Shown: positions 46,294-58,783, counted from the first letter of the stretch. The stretch is 64,000 nt of DNA from Pisolithus tinctorius (GCA_024663395.1 JANFAH010000021.1:1054001-1118000), one strand, 5' to 3'. Numbers and translations are program-made. Notes: generated by a model from the letters alone, not told the origin.

Positions 46294-48325
46294 AGATGGA
46301 TGAGCGATAGCAGCCAACGACCGTGATGAAGTTGCAGTGGGTTCAGCTGGTATTATACCAAAGTGACCCTTACACGCGTATAGTACACGCGATTGGGCAA
46401 TGGGCATGGATGGATCACAGCGTCTAACGTTCGGTATTCGAAGCACTAGATGGTAGATCTCAGGGTCCACTACTGAAAAAAATCTGATGAGAATCAACTT
46501 ACACATGACGACTGCAGCCATCATATCATCAGACATGAGCCGACCAGTGCCAACAAGCTGTAGAGATATCAGAGAGGACATCCCAGTCGGGCCAGCGCCG
46601 CCGCATGTTTTGAAAAGCTCCCCCTGCCCGAGCGTTTTGAGCTTGCCGTTCTGCCCTCATCGTCCGCCTGCCAAATCTGTCAAATAACTGCGTGCCACCC
46701 CCTACGCAGATTACTGTAGCTTTCGAGAGTCTGTTGCCTAGTTCTGGGAAATCCTAATCTGCGCACTGACAGGCACCGTGATCCTCTTAGTAAACCGCCA
46801 TGGACCCTGGACAACTTTGAACACTTGGAGAGGCCCTTCCATACGAGTAGTGTGGAAAGTGCGGCGTGCATTCAAAACGAGTCGCCCATGTAGTTCCTCG
46901 ATTCGAATCCATTGCATGTTACGGGCGGTGATTAGTACATAGTGAACGTTTCGTTCTCAGTCATTCATTTGCTAAGCCTAAGTCTAGGGTTTCGATCAAC
47001 CAAGACATCCATTGATGGAGAAACCCTGTCCGAGATACTAGAAGCGTGATATCCGCGACTGTCCCTATGCGCAGAAGATGGCTTCTGGCTGGGTCGCGGA
47101 TATGATATGTCTGATGGCCTGCTATGATAGCAATTCTCGAACGAGAAATAGATGGCATTCTCGTGTAAAAGCACAGGTTGGCATCAAACCTGTGCCGCTG
47201 AAAGCGGAGGTATGGCTAGTAGGGCTGCGGAGATTTTGAACAGGGTCTCAAGATACATGATTCACATGAAGCCCTTCTCCGCATCACCCACCCATCCTGC
47301 GTGCTGCGCTCTGCAGTACGGCAGTCGTAATTCCCCGATAGTGCTTCCATCTAACCGGACTCAGTTCGAGATGGATCGAAGTGTGTTACTCCGAAGTGGC
47401 ATGGTTTAATGTTCATTTCTGAGTCGTGAGGTCTGTCCGACTCGACTCGGAAGTGGAAAACCAAGATTAGTAAGCCTCCTGTGTGTGACGAAATGCGAGA
47501 GCGCTCGGTCATCCTCAGATAATTCTTTTTATTTTTTATTCTGGATATAAGTGAGTGAGGGTTGTTCTGACCCAATGTTGCACTATGCTACTGTAGTTTA
47601 ACAATCTGACAGGGGCCCCTTGTGGTCCGCCTTTACCTCACAAGTGAGAGGATGCTCTGGTGGCAGAGCCTTCGGCTCCCCACCAGTCTGCCGTTCCCAC
47701 CGGCTGTTTTAGACTCTCTACCTTTTAGTGAGGAAGGCATGAGACGTTTCGCTGGACATTAAACTCTATCGACACTGAATTGGCTGCTGTGAGGCTGGGG
47801 AAAGCAGCGTGTTCTCTATGCCTTGTTGTCTTCGTGATGCTCGGGGGTCAGATAATAATTCTTTTGGTCACTCAGGAAGTACCGGCCGAAAGTCTCTGTT
47901 CGAGGTAGACTGGGAAAATACTGTATACTCTACATCCTTATATATACCAGAGTGCGACGGGAGACAATCGAGTAACCAAAAGGGAGAACACAAGGAGAAA
48001 GGCAGAAAAAGAGTTGCTAAAATTCTGAGGTGTTATCAGTCGTGAACGATCATGGACTGTCACATTTCACATAGTATAACTGAGCAACACGAGGAACGAG
48101 CAAGAGATGTGCAAGGCAGCAGTAAAATAAAGGAAAAGAACGACCTATATAGGCCCCAAGTAGGCCGGCAGTATACAATGCAATACGGCAGTTACCTCCT
48201 ACAGGATCCAGAAGTAAGCTATGTAGGACGAGTTCATGCTGCGCAATACTGAAGGTAGGAAGTACAGTCGCTTTCAGACAGAACCTAACCAAGTATATAA
48301 TAACTCGTGATAACTTCGCGCTCTC
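46294..48325. repeat. Region upstream of B; decayed duplicated segment
   Basis: The minus-strand stretch at about 46,480-46,960 reads an exon-like sequence (RRTMRAERQAQNA, FQNMRRRWPDWDVL, LQLVGTGRL) with a close relative at about 50,760-51,150 upstream of C. I cannot identify it; it may be a lost gene or an upstream exon. About 47,050-47,160 holds the conserved upstream block. 47,400-48,050 shows nothing, and 48,060-48,320 is the 3' flank unit of C. Confidence 0.5.
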
Positions 48326-50528
48326 TCAGAGGGGCGTAATCATGGGTTCTCCGCCCCCCGAGCCCGGGCTCCAGAACTTTCCTCGAAACCACGAGCCAAC
48401 CTGCTTGCTAAGTGGTATCTTAGCTTTGCGTGGACGAGAGCTGGGGATATCTGTAACGCTGATCCCGTTTAGCTGTTTCTCTGTATGGTCTAGCTCTTCC
48501 GTGATCGCACTGATTTCGGCCGTCGATAGCTCCTCCGTACCTTCTAGCTCTTCTGTGATGGTACTAGTCTCGATCGACAGCTCCTCTGCACCTTCCAGCT
48601 CTTCCAGCGTCAGGAGGGAATCTTGCCACGCCAGTCCGTTTAAGATTTCTAAAGCTGATTTCTGCGTGTTGGAAAATCGTTCATGTCGGGCATCTGCTGC
48701 GGCAGGAGGTTTCCGCAAGCTTGCCTCCAATTGTGAGACCCAACTCGGTGCCGTTTCTGCATTGCCTGCCTCGTCCCAGCAGGTAGTCACCAATCGCACT
48801 TGCTGTGGGCCCACCTTCCCGCATAACCGGAAGAACTCGGTGAGGTTCTCCCGCACCGAATCAGACGTGTGATCGTCGGTTATGCGATGAGTGTAGATAA
48901 CTCCTGTAATCTTCACGTGTGGCAAATACCTGTTTTGTATATGCACGAGTGATGTAGTGTGGAAAGATGAAGGCTTACTTGTCTCGTAACCAGTCAGCAA
49001 TCTTCCGAAGGACATCTCGGTCCGACTGGGAAGAATTATCGAACTCTGGTGTGTCCACAACTACATAGCGTTTGCCATGAAAATCGTCCAATACAAACTC
49101 CCGAATGCCTTCAGTGGGAGAAATGGGATTGTCTGCGCCAAGCTCCCCTTCACAGCCTGTGAGTTTGTTGACGAACTACGAAGCACGTCGTCAACGAACC
49201 AAGTACATGGTATCAACAATTCTTACATTGCCTTTCCCTGATCCCCTGGGTCCCATGACTCTGAGGACGAATCAAGTAAGTATTCAAAAGCTTGCACGCA
49301 AGTCACATACACGATCACAATATCGTTCCCTGGTTGAGACGAGACACAACTCTTAATGTCGGACCCCTGAAACGCACTGGGTGGAAGCTGCAGGGTGATA
49401 TCGTCAACTTCCATTATTTGCCATTTAAAGAACGTATGCTGACCTCTCTAGTTCCTTTCACAACATCTCCCGCCTTTATGCGCGAGGACGGGTCCATCCT
49501 CAAGCAACGCGAGCATACATCCCACCAATTGTCTGTCATGCGGTCCAGAGTATCCTCGTCGGATGGTCGGACCGGCGGCCCTAAGATTATCCGTAATTGA
49601 ATGGAAGTGATATTGACTCGGTCGTGATAGGGAAGTTTTCGGGTGAAGAGTTCCTGCAAAAATATGGCTTGGAGAATTTGATTAAAAATTTAAAAAAAGT
49701 TCTAACGTACTATCGCCGTCATCCCAAAAGCCCAGATGTCACCTTCCATGCTGAATCTGGGGTCTTTGGTGCTCAAGTCATTTACCATCTCCGGAGCCAT
49801 CCAACGTAATGAGCCCCCAAATTCATTGCTTACGGTCATGCTGAATGATGAATTCTCCAGGACAGAAAGTCCGAAGTCTGTAAGAACAGCCCGACCATCA
49901 GAGGTGACCAGCACGTTGTCCTGTCTCACAAGTATTACGTGAACCGCCAAGTTCGTTAACAACGAGACCTACACCTTTCAAGTCACCGTGGACTATTGGG
50001 CGTTTCAGACCATGTAAGTAGCGAAGTCCGAGAGCAATATCTTTGATCTGAACCATACCCCATCAGACGCGTAGTTAAAAGTACACCGTTCAACTTACAA
50101 GAGGACGCGGATCCCTGCCTCGTTCTTGCACATAGAAACGACTGCTACCTCCATCCATCCACAGAGATACCAGTGACACTGTTTGATCGAAGTCTTTGGT
50201 TATTCCAAGAATGCTGAGGACATTGGGGTGCTCGAGCTTCGACCAAATGTGTGCCTCCTTGAGTATTTTCTGAATGACGATCAATATAGGATATTTAGCC
50301 ATCCAACAGCATTACCTTGGCAGTCTTTGTGTCTGGAGTTCCACGGGCAGTCTTCACTGCCACGGCTCTCCCGTCTGCGAGCCGTGTACCACGATATATC
50401 ATAGCATTACCTCCACTAGTACTTGCGGATAAACCTCGTTCTATCTTGCCATCAAGGTTGATGGCGAACTTGCGGGCTCGGTCAGCAAGGTCGGAAAGAA
50501 TACGGCTTGTTTCATGAATGGTTCCCAT
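48326..50528 (-). CDS. Kinase-GTPase fusion C, GTPase motifs degraded
   Basis: ATG at 50528 (MGTIHETSRILSDLADRA), exon 1 50528-50316 (213 bp, as in A and B). The kinase has TSGGNAMIYRG, VAVK, KEAHIW, HGDLKG, TDFGLS, WMAPE and CLRMDPSSRI. The GTPase half keeps its exon plan, but Walker A reads MGPRGSGKGN (Ser/Thr after Lys replaced by Gly) and the G3 motif reads VVVDTPEFDN (DTPG to DTPE), so GTP binding or switching is probably impaired. The G4-like VRLVTTCWDE is kept. The tail is expanded by a roughly 17-residue acidic repeat (EELEGAEELSIETSTIT, EELEGTEELSTAEISAIT, EELDHTEKQLN). No frameshift is seen. Confidence 0.78.
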
Positions 50529-53500
50529 CGGCGGATGAATGATGGTAGTCAATGAATGCACTGAGGTTGCAGTAGGTTTAGCTGGTATTATATCCAATAA
50601 ACTCTCGCGCGTGTAGTACACGCTATCGGGCAATGCATGGATGGATCATAGCTTCTAACGATCGGTATTCGAAGCGCTGGAAGATCTCAGCGTTGACAGC
50701 TATAATAAAAAATTGATGGAACTAACTTACCCATGGCGACTACAACCACAATGCCATCGATGTGGGGCGCTGCTTGAACTTCCCACTAGCCATCAAACAC
50801 GAGGCCACTGGTGCCAACAAGCTGTAGAGATCTCGGGTAAGGATATTTCAGCGGGCCAGCGCCGCCGCGCATTTTGAAAAGCCTCCCTGGCTTGCTCACT
50901 AGCACTTTGACCCTGCCGTTCTGCGCTCATCGCCCATCCGTCAAATGACTGCATCCCATCTCCTGGGGAAAATACTGTGAAGTCTTCATAGAATTGACAC
51001 TTCAAAGTATCCAGGGTCTGCTGTCTAATTCTGTGAAATCTCGCCCGGCGCACCGTCAGGCACCATAGTCCTTCTAGTGAACCGCTGTGGCCCTGAACAG
51101 CGCTGAGCCCTCGGAGAGACCCTTTAATACGAGTACCCACTCGAGTTTTCCGCATGTTACGGGCGGCGAGAAATAGAGCGTTTCGTTCTTAGAGTCATCA
51201 TTTGCCAAGCCCAGGGTTTCGATCAGCCAAGGCATCCACATGTTGATGGAAAGATAGCCAGTCATCTCCAGCAAGATCAGCACCCTGACCACGATACTAG
51301 AAGTGCGATATATGCGACCTACTATGATACACATGTTGCAGAAAAAGGCTGCTTGCTATATCGTAGATATGATATGACTGATAGCCCGCTATACTAGCAG
51401 ATCGCGTCCCAAGCGGAGGTATGGTAGAAGAGCTGTGGGAATTGTATGAGTTTTAAGCCCTTCTCCACATCACCCATCCATGTTCCGTCGTCCCGTAGGC
51501 ATTCTGCGGTGTGGCAGTTGTAGGCCCTTGGTAGTGCTGCCATCAAACCGAACTCGGTTTGAGGTGAATCGATATGGACAAAGTGCATCATGGGCTCTGA
51601 TTGACTTGGCGAGGACACCCTGATTAGTAAGCCTGTGTACACACCTCATCTAACCAACATCTAACCTACCTAGGAACCCCAACTTGCTGTACAAGGCGGC
51701 CTTATTAGTTCATGGGTCGACCATCCTTTGAGGGCACACTGCAGCTGTACCTACGGTTCGATATCAATGTGGTAAATGAAAATGGTGCGTGTGTGCAGCA
51801 CGGCAGGCTCAATGCTTGGTGTAAGCGCAGCCTCAAGGCAAGAGCGTGGCAGGACCGCTGGGATTGCTTGGTAGACTGATGAAACCTCACTGACAACCGG
51901 CTATCAAGGTCGGTGACCCCGGGAGGTCTATATCTCATAATTAATTTGTAGGGTAACACCGCGAGTTGACCACGGCTCACCCGGCCCGCGCGGTATGTGG
52001 TTGAGTACCCGCGAGTAGTGCAACCAGGGGGCGTCATTCTACATTTGTTGAAAGGCTATACTGACCTAACTAAGAACGCTCACATCGAAGGGATGTTTCG
52101 AACGCTGGAAATGAATAAACTGTGTAGATAAGCGAGCCTTAGTTTTTTTATGCCGCTGAGTGTGAAACATTGGCACCCAGCATTCAAACTTATCTGGGTC
52201 TTTCTCGACATTTGGTATGTTTGAGGTAGGCAGCGCCTTCATCAGCCTTATCGGTGGTACTGAAATGCCAGCGCGATCTGGGTCAGCGACGGAGGCTCTG
52301 TGCATCATCAAAAGTGATCGGGGGGGGGTGTCCGGGTGGCGGCCCAAGCTTTTTCCATTTCTCCTCTCAGCGTGTCAGAGCTGTTGCAACTACAGAGCAA
52401 CTCGCAAAGTCAGTAAACGGCGCCCTGAACAGAGAAATCGTTTCAGGGGCTTACCAACGAAAGTCCGCACGTACGGTGTGGAGTTGGTTCGGGTTAAATT
52501 CATGTCACACCGTACGGTAGATACCGCGGTGTCACCTACACCTATGTGCACAGCAAGTCTGCTATCGACCCCGAGCGGCGGCGTGTGCGTTCGCGGGGGT
52601 AATGCTACGGGGTTCCGTGGAACGATACCTTCGGATGGACGGTAACGCCACACAGGCCGAAACGTGGTTATCAAGTCAATGTCTTCATATTGCTGTTCTG
52701 CTTCCAGTGAGTACCTCAGGAAGCACTAAGTTCATTCTGAGTGTTGTACCAAGGAGACCAGTGGTCACCTCTTGCACCCGGAGAATGGAACAACAACAAA
52801 GCTACCTAACCTCAGTCTGTTTTTCGATCACGTCTGGATAATTTGAGGGGCCATCACCAAGAGGTGTGAGAAAGGCTGTCACAGACCAGGACTTGCTTCA
52901 TGTGATCGTGACCAGGCGCAGCTTCGACATTCGGCGCTACTCCCCTACACACGTCGCACACTAGCAAGTAGTCATGCAACATCAAGTTCACATAAATCCT
53001 TACACATACGTGATATTAGCATTACAATATCGGCCGCATCTCGCTGTGCTTCAACTTACCTCTTCTTCCAACTCCCCCAGTTTCTGGTTCCACCACCCAC
53101 TAGAATGGGGACGGGGTAGTTCGGCAAGTGACACTCTAGAATGCCAGCTATCACCTGTAACTGTAATCCTCGCCATAAAGGGGTACTTAGTAGTTAGGGG
53201 TATACCTACTGAATGATTTAGTATGTTCGCACCTCAGTCCTTCCGCATTGCTCGACACAACACTTGTACACTCTGTTCAAAGCAAGTGCACATCAGGCAA
53301 GTATAGATAGATGCTGACGGTACCTCACTACCAAAGGTTGCGAACTTTGGGCCGATAATAAATCGCCCGTGCCAACGACGTTTTGATAGGAGTCTTCCTC
53401 TGCCTCACCCCACCACTGAATATGTCCCTCCGGTGCCTCCATTCCTTCATATTTCGAGCTTCCCTGAACCGCTGAATTCCAAATCCACGTAGACTCCATC

Positions 53501-54407
53501 CCAGGCTTGGTCACGCCACCGATATCGTCAGGTACGTTCTATCGCCGGCCTGAACCTCAACTAGTAACTCATCACCGGCGCTGTAGTGGAAATCCTTCAA
53601 CGCAAATACGATTTACAACAAATCACAAAGAACATTTATAACCGACCCGAGGGTGCCACGGTGCGCCTAACACATGCAGTTCAGGTATTAGGGGAAGCTG
53701 GAGCTTGAGAGTACAATGGAAACGATGACGGTGGTCAAACTAGAAGAGACGGGATCCGAGGAGCGGGATTCGAGAGAGCGGTCGAAACGGTATCTCAGGT
53801 TGCCATTGGGGTGAGTCAGATCTAGGGGAGATCCTTCTCGCGGCCAGCATGAGAATATTGCCGAGGAGGTTATAGTGAACCTACCGTTTTCGCAAAATGC
53901 ACTTGCCAAACAAGGCAAGGAAGTAATATATTACATAATATGCAACCCTGTGACAACGTTTTTGCAATGCGTTTGCAATGCGGCAGCTCGAATCAAAGTC
54001 AATCTTTTCCCAAAACTCGATGGCTTGAGCGCTGAGACCGTTTCACTACAAATTCCGGTTGTCCAAGCGGATATGGGCATCGCACCTGGGTGAGTTATCA
54101 GGACACCTTTGGTGGCCCCCCATTGACGAAGGTTGGACTCCATCATGGGATAGAAACGTTGGAATCCCGGGTACCGGGATTTCGCCTCACTTGAATCGGA
54201 CATTGGTCGCGTGTGCGACCAGTACACGTGTTGAACAATACATAATACGCGGGAGACAAGCTCAGCCGCTCAGCAAGTGACTTACGACAAGTTTTTTCCA
54301 AACGTCCAAACGGGGATCCAACTGGTATACATAACTTCCTTCGGGTAGAAATTCTGCAGTGCTGTTGACAGCTCGCAGTTTCCGTTTTAGAGTTACACTG
54401 AAACCCG
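50529..54407. other. Long intergenic region between divergent genes C and D
   Basis: 50,700-51,400 is the duplicated upstream block also found before B. From 51,650 to 54,400 there are many short ORFs on both strands but no domain or splice pattern I can defend. A 32-codon plus ORF at 53,716 (VKLEETGSEERDSRERSKRY) followed by gtgagt could be a lone exon. A perfect 11-bp inverted repeat (cgtacggtgtg .. cacaccgtacg) lies at 52,470-52,516. Confidence 0.4.
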
Positions 54408-56520
54408 ATGGACCAGCAAGAATTTCTTCGCCAACTGGGTGAAGGGGCCAGGAAGTATGCTATCAACCTTGACGGGCGCATAGAACGAGATCCAATGTCG
54501 TGTTTCCGAGGGGGCAACGCTTTGATGTATCGTGGCAAGTTGCGTCCAGGCGGAGGGATCGTAACAATAAAGACTGTCCTCGACGGTCCGCAAGCAGACA
54601 AGAGCGTCATCAAGGTAAAGATTTTGAATCGCATCCTTTTTAATATTGATTGAAGTCCAGCGAATATTGCGGGAAGCGCACATCTGGTCAAAGCTGAAGC
54701 ATCCCAATATCCTTAGCTTGCATGGGATCACCATCGAATTCGATCTCACAGTATCGATTGTAACTTCTTGGGTGGAGAGAGGCGACGCCCATCGTTATGT
54801 ACAAAATGCCGACATTGACCCCCGTCCACTCGTAAGTTGCACGGTCTGATTTTCTTTTACGTTTGATTGGGTGTATTTCAGATTAGAGATATTTGTCTTG
54901 GGCTCCATTACCTGCATAGCCATCCGGACGGTCCCATAATTCATGGTGATTTGAAAGGCGTAAGTCCTTTTGTGATGGACTTCGACAATCCAGCTATTTA
55001 TGTGAGGGACAGTCAAATGTGCTAATCTCCAATGACGGCCGGGCTGTTCTTACAGACTTCGGACTTTCCTTTCTGTACAACTCTGCATTCACGATGACTA
55101 CGAACCCTCTGGATGGAGGCACATTGCGTTGGATGGCTCCGGAACTGGTGAATGTGATGGCCATGGAAGACCCTCACCCCACTGTGGAAGGTGATATTTG
55201 GGCTCTTGGGATGACAGCATTCGTGTGTCAAACAGTCGTCTCCCTGTGACAAAGCCTGCCATGACAGTATCTTTTTTTCAGGAGCTCTTCACCCGGAAGT
55301 TTCCCTATGATAGCCTAGCCAATATCACTGCCATTCAATCGCGGATACTCTCAAGGCCGCCGGAACGACCATCTGACGAGGATACTCTGCACCGCATGAC
55401 TGTCGGCTGGTGGGAACTATGTTCGCGTTGCTTGAGGATGGACCCGTCTTCGCGCATCAGAGTGGAGGATGCCAAGAAAGAAATTAGAAAGGTCAGTACA
55501 TGTGCTTTACATTGTGCAGAATGGAAGCTGATGATATCACTCCCAGCTTCCACCCAGTGCGTGTCTGGTATTTATTTTAATGACGTGGAAATGAAATGGC
55601 AACGTTGGTTTTACCGGTTAGGAAATGACATTCTTATCATGTACGTGATGAGACTTGCTTAAAGTTTTTCTATGTTAACTTGCGCCGTTCACAGAGGAAT
55701 GGGTTCTACGAGGTCGGGCATAAGTAACGTAGGTTACAAAATTCTCGAACTTAACTCTTTGCCGATCTGCTTGGTAGTTCATCAATAAGCTCGCAGACGG
55801 CAAGGAGGGGCTTAAAGCATACCCGCTCGTTCCCCGTACGCATGGCATTCGAGAATTGATATTAGACTTGCCTTGTGGAAAGCGTTACGTGTTTGTTGAC
55901 ACACCAGGATTTGACAACACTTCCTGGCGGACTCAAAACATCCTTCGAGAACTCGCTAGCTGGCTGCATGAAAAGTAAGTGTCGAATCTGGAAATACTCA
56001 CTCGCTCAAGTATATATACATCAGGTATTTAGAAGACGTGAAAATCACGGGCGTTATTTACACATGCCATATAACCGACAACCGCATGTTTGGCACCATC
56101 CGCGAGAACCTCGACCAATTTGGTCAGTTATGCGGCGACAAAGCTGCACAACACCTGCGGTTAGTGACCACTGGGTGGGACGAACAAGAGGATAAAGAAG
56201 CAACGCCGAACTGGGTCTCGCAACTGGGGGGACGCTCACCTATCGCCACAGGCCTGCGTCACGAACGATTTTTCAACACCCGGAAGTCTGCTTTAGATAT
56301 CGTAAACGGGATGGTTGGGGAAGATGCCGTCTTGACTGAGGAAAAACTGGCAGAGGCAGAGAGGCAGTTGCACGAGACTAATACTGCCAGGCTACCGTAC
56401 TCTCGATTCTCTCAGCTCTTGCAGCAGGCGAAGAAAATCTTGAAAACCCTTAGGTCTTTTATAGGCAAGGCATTGGTTCGGCTGACGCCTGGGAGACTCA
56501 AGAAGGTACGAGGACATTGA
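54408..56520 (+). CDS. Kinase-GTPase fusion D, Walker A lysine lost
   Basis: Exons 54408-54614, 54661-54831, 54882-54959, 55013-55222 and 55282-55491 give the kinase (292 residues): RGGNALMYRG, VTIK, REAHIW, HGDLKGSN, TDFGLS, WMAPE, CLRMDPSSRI. Exon lengths 171, 78, 210 and 210 equal those of A. A linker exon near 55,520-55,555 is unresolved. The GTPase exons 55695-55728, 55778-55974 and 56025-56520 are again the same lengths as in A (34, 197, 496). They read MGSTRSGISN where Walker A should be (Lys replaced by Ile), then FINKLADGKEG, VFVDTPGFDN and LRLVTTGWDE. It looks like an active kinase with a nucleotide-blind GTPase-like domain. It is the most diverged paralogue, on the opposite strand. 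Confidence 0.8.
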
Positions 56521-57524
56521 TCATACCTACAGTGAGTGCCATGATAGTGTTTGAGACTTCTCTACTGGGTACCACTCCCACACCAAGTGACGACCGGTAG
56601 TAGTTCACTGTTCTCATGATGTAGACGATCATAGTGATTTCATCCATTCGTACTCTTCTCGATTCTGCCGGCTTGCTCTCTCACTTACCTACTTCTGACT
56701 TGTTCTCTAACGCGGTCATCGCTATGAATATGTATATGTCTAAAGCCTTCAGCCTGTCATCCGAGTGCACACCTTGCAGTGAGCACCACCTACAAGGTTA
56801 AGCTCGTTGTAAACATTGATGTTTGGCCTCTGGCTCAGCCACATGGAGCATCATGAACAAACAGTGACAGGAGAAAATGCTCCTTGACTCTGCTCTATGT
56901 GGCACCCTGACCAGGGCCCCAATTCTTTTTTCAAGACTCATTATGCCAGCTAGGAAAAGTAGAGCCTGCTGCAGGCAAATTGATGTAAAGCAGTATCTTA
57001 TCAGCCCCTAAGCCACTAGCTTAGACAACAACCAAAATGCACACTACCAGTATACCTCACCCTCAGTTACATGACCACAACAGGATGAACATTCTTGAGG
57101 TCAAATTCTCATGATATGCCAAGACCCCTGCCAGGACCCTGAATGTTGGGCCCTCAACAAGCTGGAAAGTCCACCAGAAGTGGTAGATCCTCCCTCAATG
57201 AAATCATCAACAATCCAAAAGCTGAAATACATAAATAAAAAAAGGAATCAGCCAAGTCATATTTAGACCAACTGTACACATTACAGGGTGAACCAGCCTT
57301 TGTTCTACATCTTGCAGACCAAAGGGCATCAGGAAATTAACACTTTACTATTTTGACTTTTTTGGAAGGAGCCTACTATCTGTGCTTTTTTTTTTCAACA
57401 TATACAGCATTGAAGAATGAAAAGAGAATAGAATCTATTAAGACAACAACAACTCAGTAATACTGAGTGGATGATATATCTAAGCCAAGAAGACTTGAAA
57501 ATGTCTCAAAATTCAGAGATATCA
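56521..57524. other. Transition into CpG-depleted repeat arm; no gene
   Basis: CG dinucleotides are normal to about 56,805 and then nearly vanish. No coding potential is recognisable in this 1 kb. Confidence 0.5.
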
Positions 57525-57879
57525 AGCCATTGGTGTGATACACACTATCTTAGAAAAAAATCACAATATCTCTTTGAAACCTCCATCAATTTGATTGTAT
57601 GTGGTATCTATTGAGTTTGAACAAGACCAAAATTAGTGAGAAAAGTGCTACCATGCATGTGGGACATGGGAATCATGCCTGTGGGAACACTGGGCACTGA
57701 GGTTCCAAGTATGGGTTGGTTGTTCCCACAGGTATGACTGCACTGATCTTGCTGATTTTGGTGTCATTCAAATCATCTAATTCATAGCCTTCAGTAGATA
57801 CCACATACATTCAAATTGATGGAGGTTTCAAAGAGATATTGTAGTTTTTTCTAAGACAGTGTGTATTGTACCAATGGCT
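57525..57879. mobile_element. MITE-like element with about 90-bp terminal inverted repeats
   Basis: The left end (agccattggt..cacactatcttag..caatatctctttgaaacc) is the reverse complement, with few mismatches, of the right end (ggtttcaaagagatattg..ctaagacagtgtg..accaatggct). Both arms include 'cctccatcaatttga' and 'tatgtggtatct'. The 355-bp size, long inverted ends and lack of ORF fit a non-autonomous DNA transposon. The transposase family is not identified. Confidence 0.75.
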
Positions 57880-58258
57880 CAATAGAGTGCAGTGGCTCAA
57901 AAAATTGTCTCAATGTTGAGTGATTTTGGAAAGATTTGAGAATTATGAGAGAGCCAATAGGAATTGGTTCAAACTTCTGCAGGACCAAAAATAGCACTAA
58001 CTGTTGCCTTGACAACAGGTGCTTGTCCATGTGATTTTGTTGTCATGGCACCAAGATATAACCCTATAACCATTTTAAAATGATATGTCATTGGGACACT
58101 TTTTTGAGCATGATGTTGACAGTCATCATTAAGTAAATAGCATAAGGATTTGACAACTTCTGAAGGATTTTGTGCTTCAACCTTGCCTGATTATGTAATG
58201 TACATAATCCTGAGCCATAAAAATGGCTTGGGTCCCACTCAGCTAACCCTACTTCACC

Positions 58259-58510
58259 ATGAAATGCATTTTTGCTTCTGCTAAAGCAAATATCCATCTT
58301 CTTTCTGAATCTGGCCTTTCTGCTCATCAAATCTCCTCTACAACTGGTCTGGGGAGCTCTACTGTGGCAAGGGTCATCAAAGAGTTCCAGCTAGATGAGA
58401 AAAACCTCAGACTAGGACATCCTTACTGGCTTTCTTCTACTGGCAGAAGGAGGATAGTCTCCAGTGTGACCTCTGGAAGAGCTGAAATGCCATCCAGGCC
58501 ACCCATATAA
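58259..58510 (+). pseudogene. Tc1/mariner transposase N-terminal fragment (left arm)
   Basis: 83 residues: MKCIFASAKANIHLLSESG, LSAHQISSTTGLGSSTVARV, GHPYWLSSTGRRRIVSSVTS. This is the paired helix-turn-helix DNA-binding start of Tc1-like transposases (LS..qIa..tG.s.sTV.ri ... GrP..Ls....r.l...i.sG). It stops at the centre of the inverted repeat; no DDE domain follows. Confidence 0.75.
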
Positions 58511-58783
58511 TAAGTGTGGTCCTTTCCTCTCCTGTCACTTCTAAAACTGTTTGCAGTGTACTCAATTCTGCATCCCTGAAGGCTGTAGTCAAACAGATGC
58601 CACTCTTGTCTGGCAAGCATAGGCAATAGGGACTTGCCTTTGCTCTTAAGCACCAAAACTGGACTGTGGATGACTGGAACTTTAAAGGATAATTCTCCTG
58701 CTTGACTACAGCCTTCAGGGATGCAGAATTGAGTACACTGCAAACAGTTTTAGAAGTGACAGGAGAGGAAAGGACCACACTTA

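Noticed and set aside
48342..48872. 176-codon plus-strand ORF
   Set aside because: It is the shadow of the gene C tail repeat on the other strand.
50793..51155. 120-codon minus ORF as an independent gene
   Set aside because: It has a related segment upstream of B, but stops and shifts differ and no start or family is recognised. It is kept only as part of the duplicated flank.
53716..53815. Small Glu/Arg-rich ORF ending at a gtgagt
   Set aside because: A lone exon-like piece with no acceptable partner exons.
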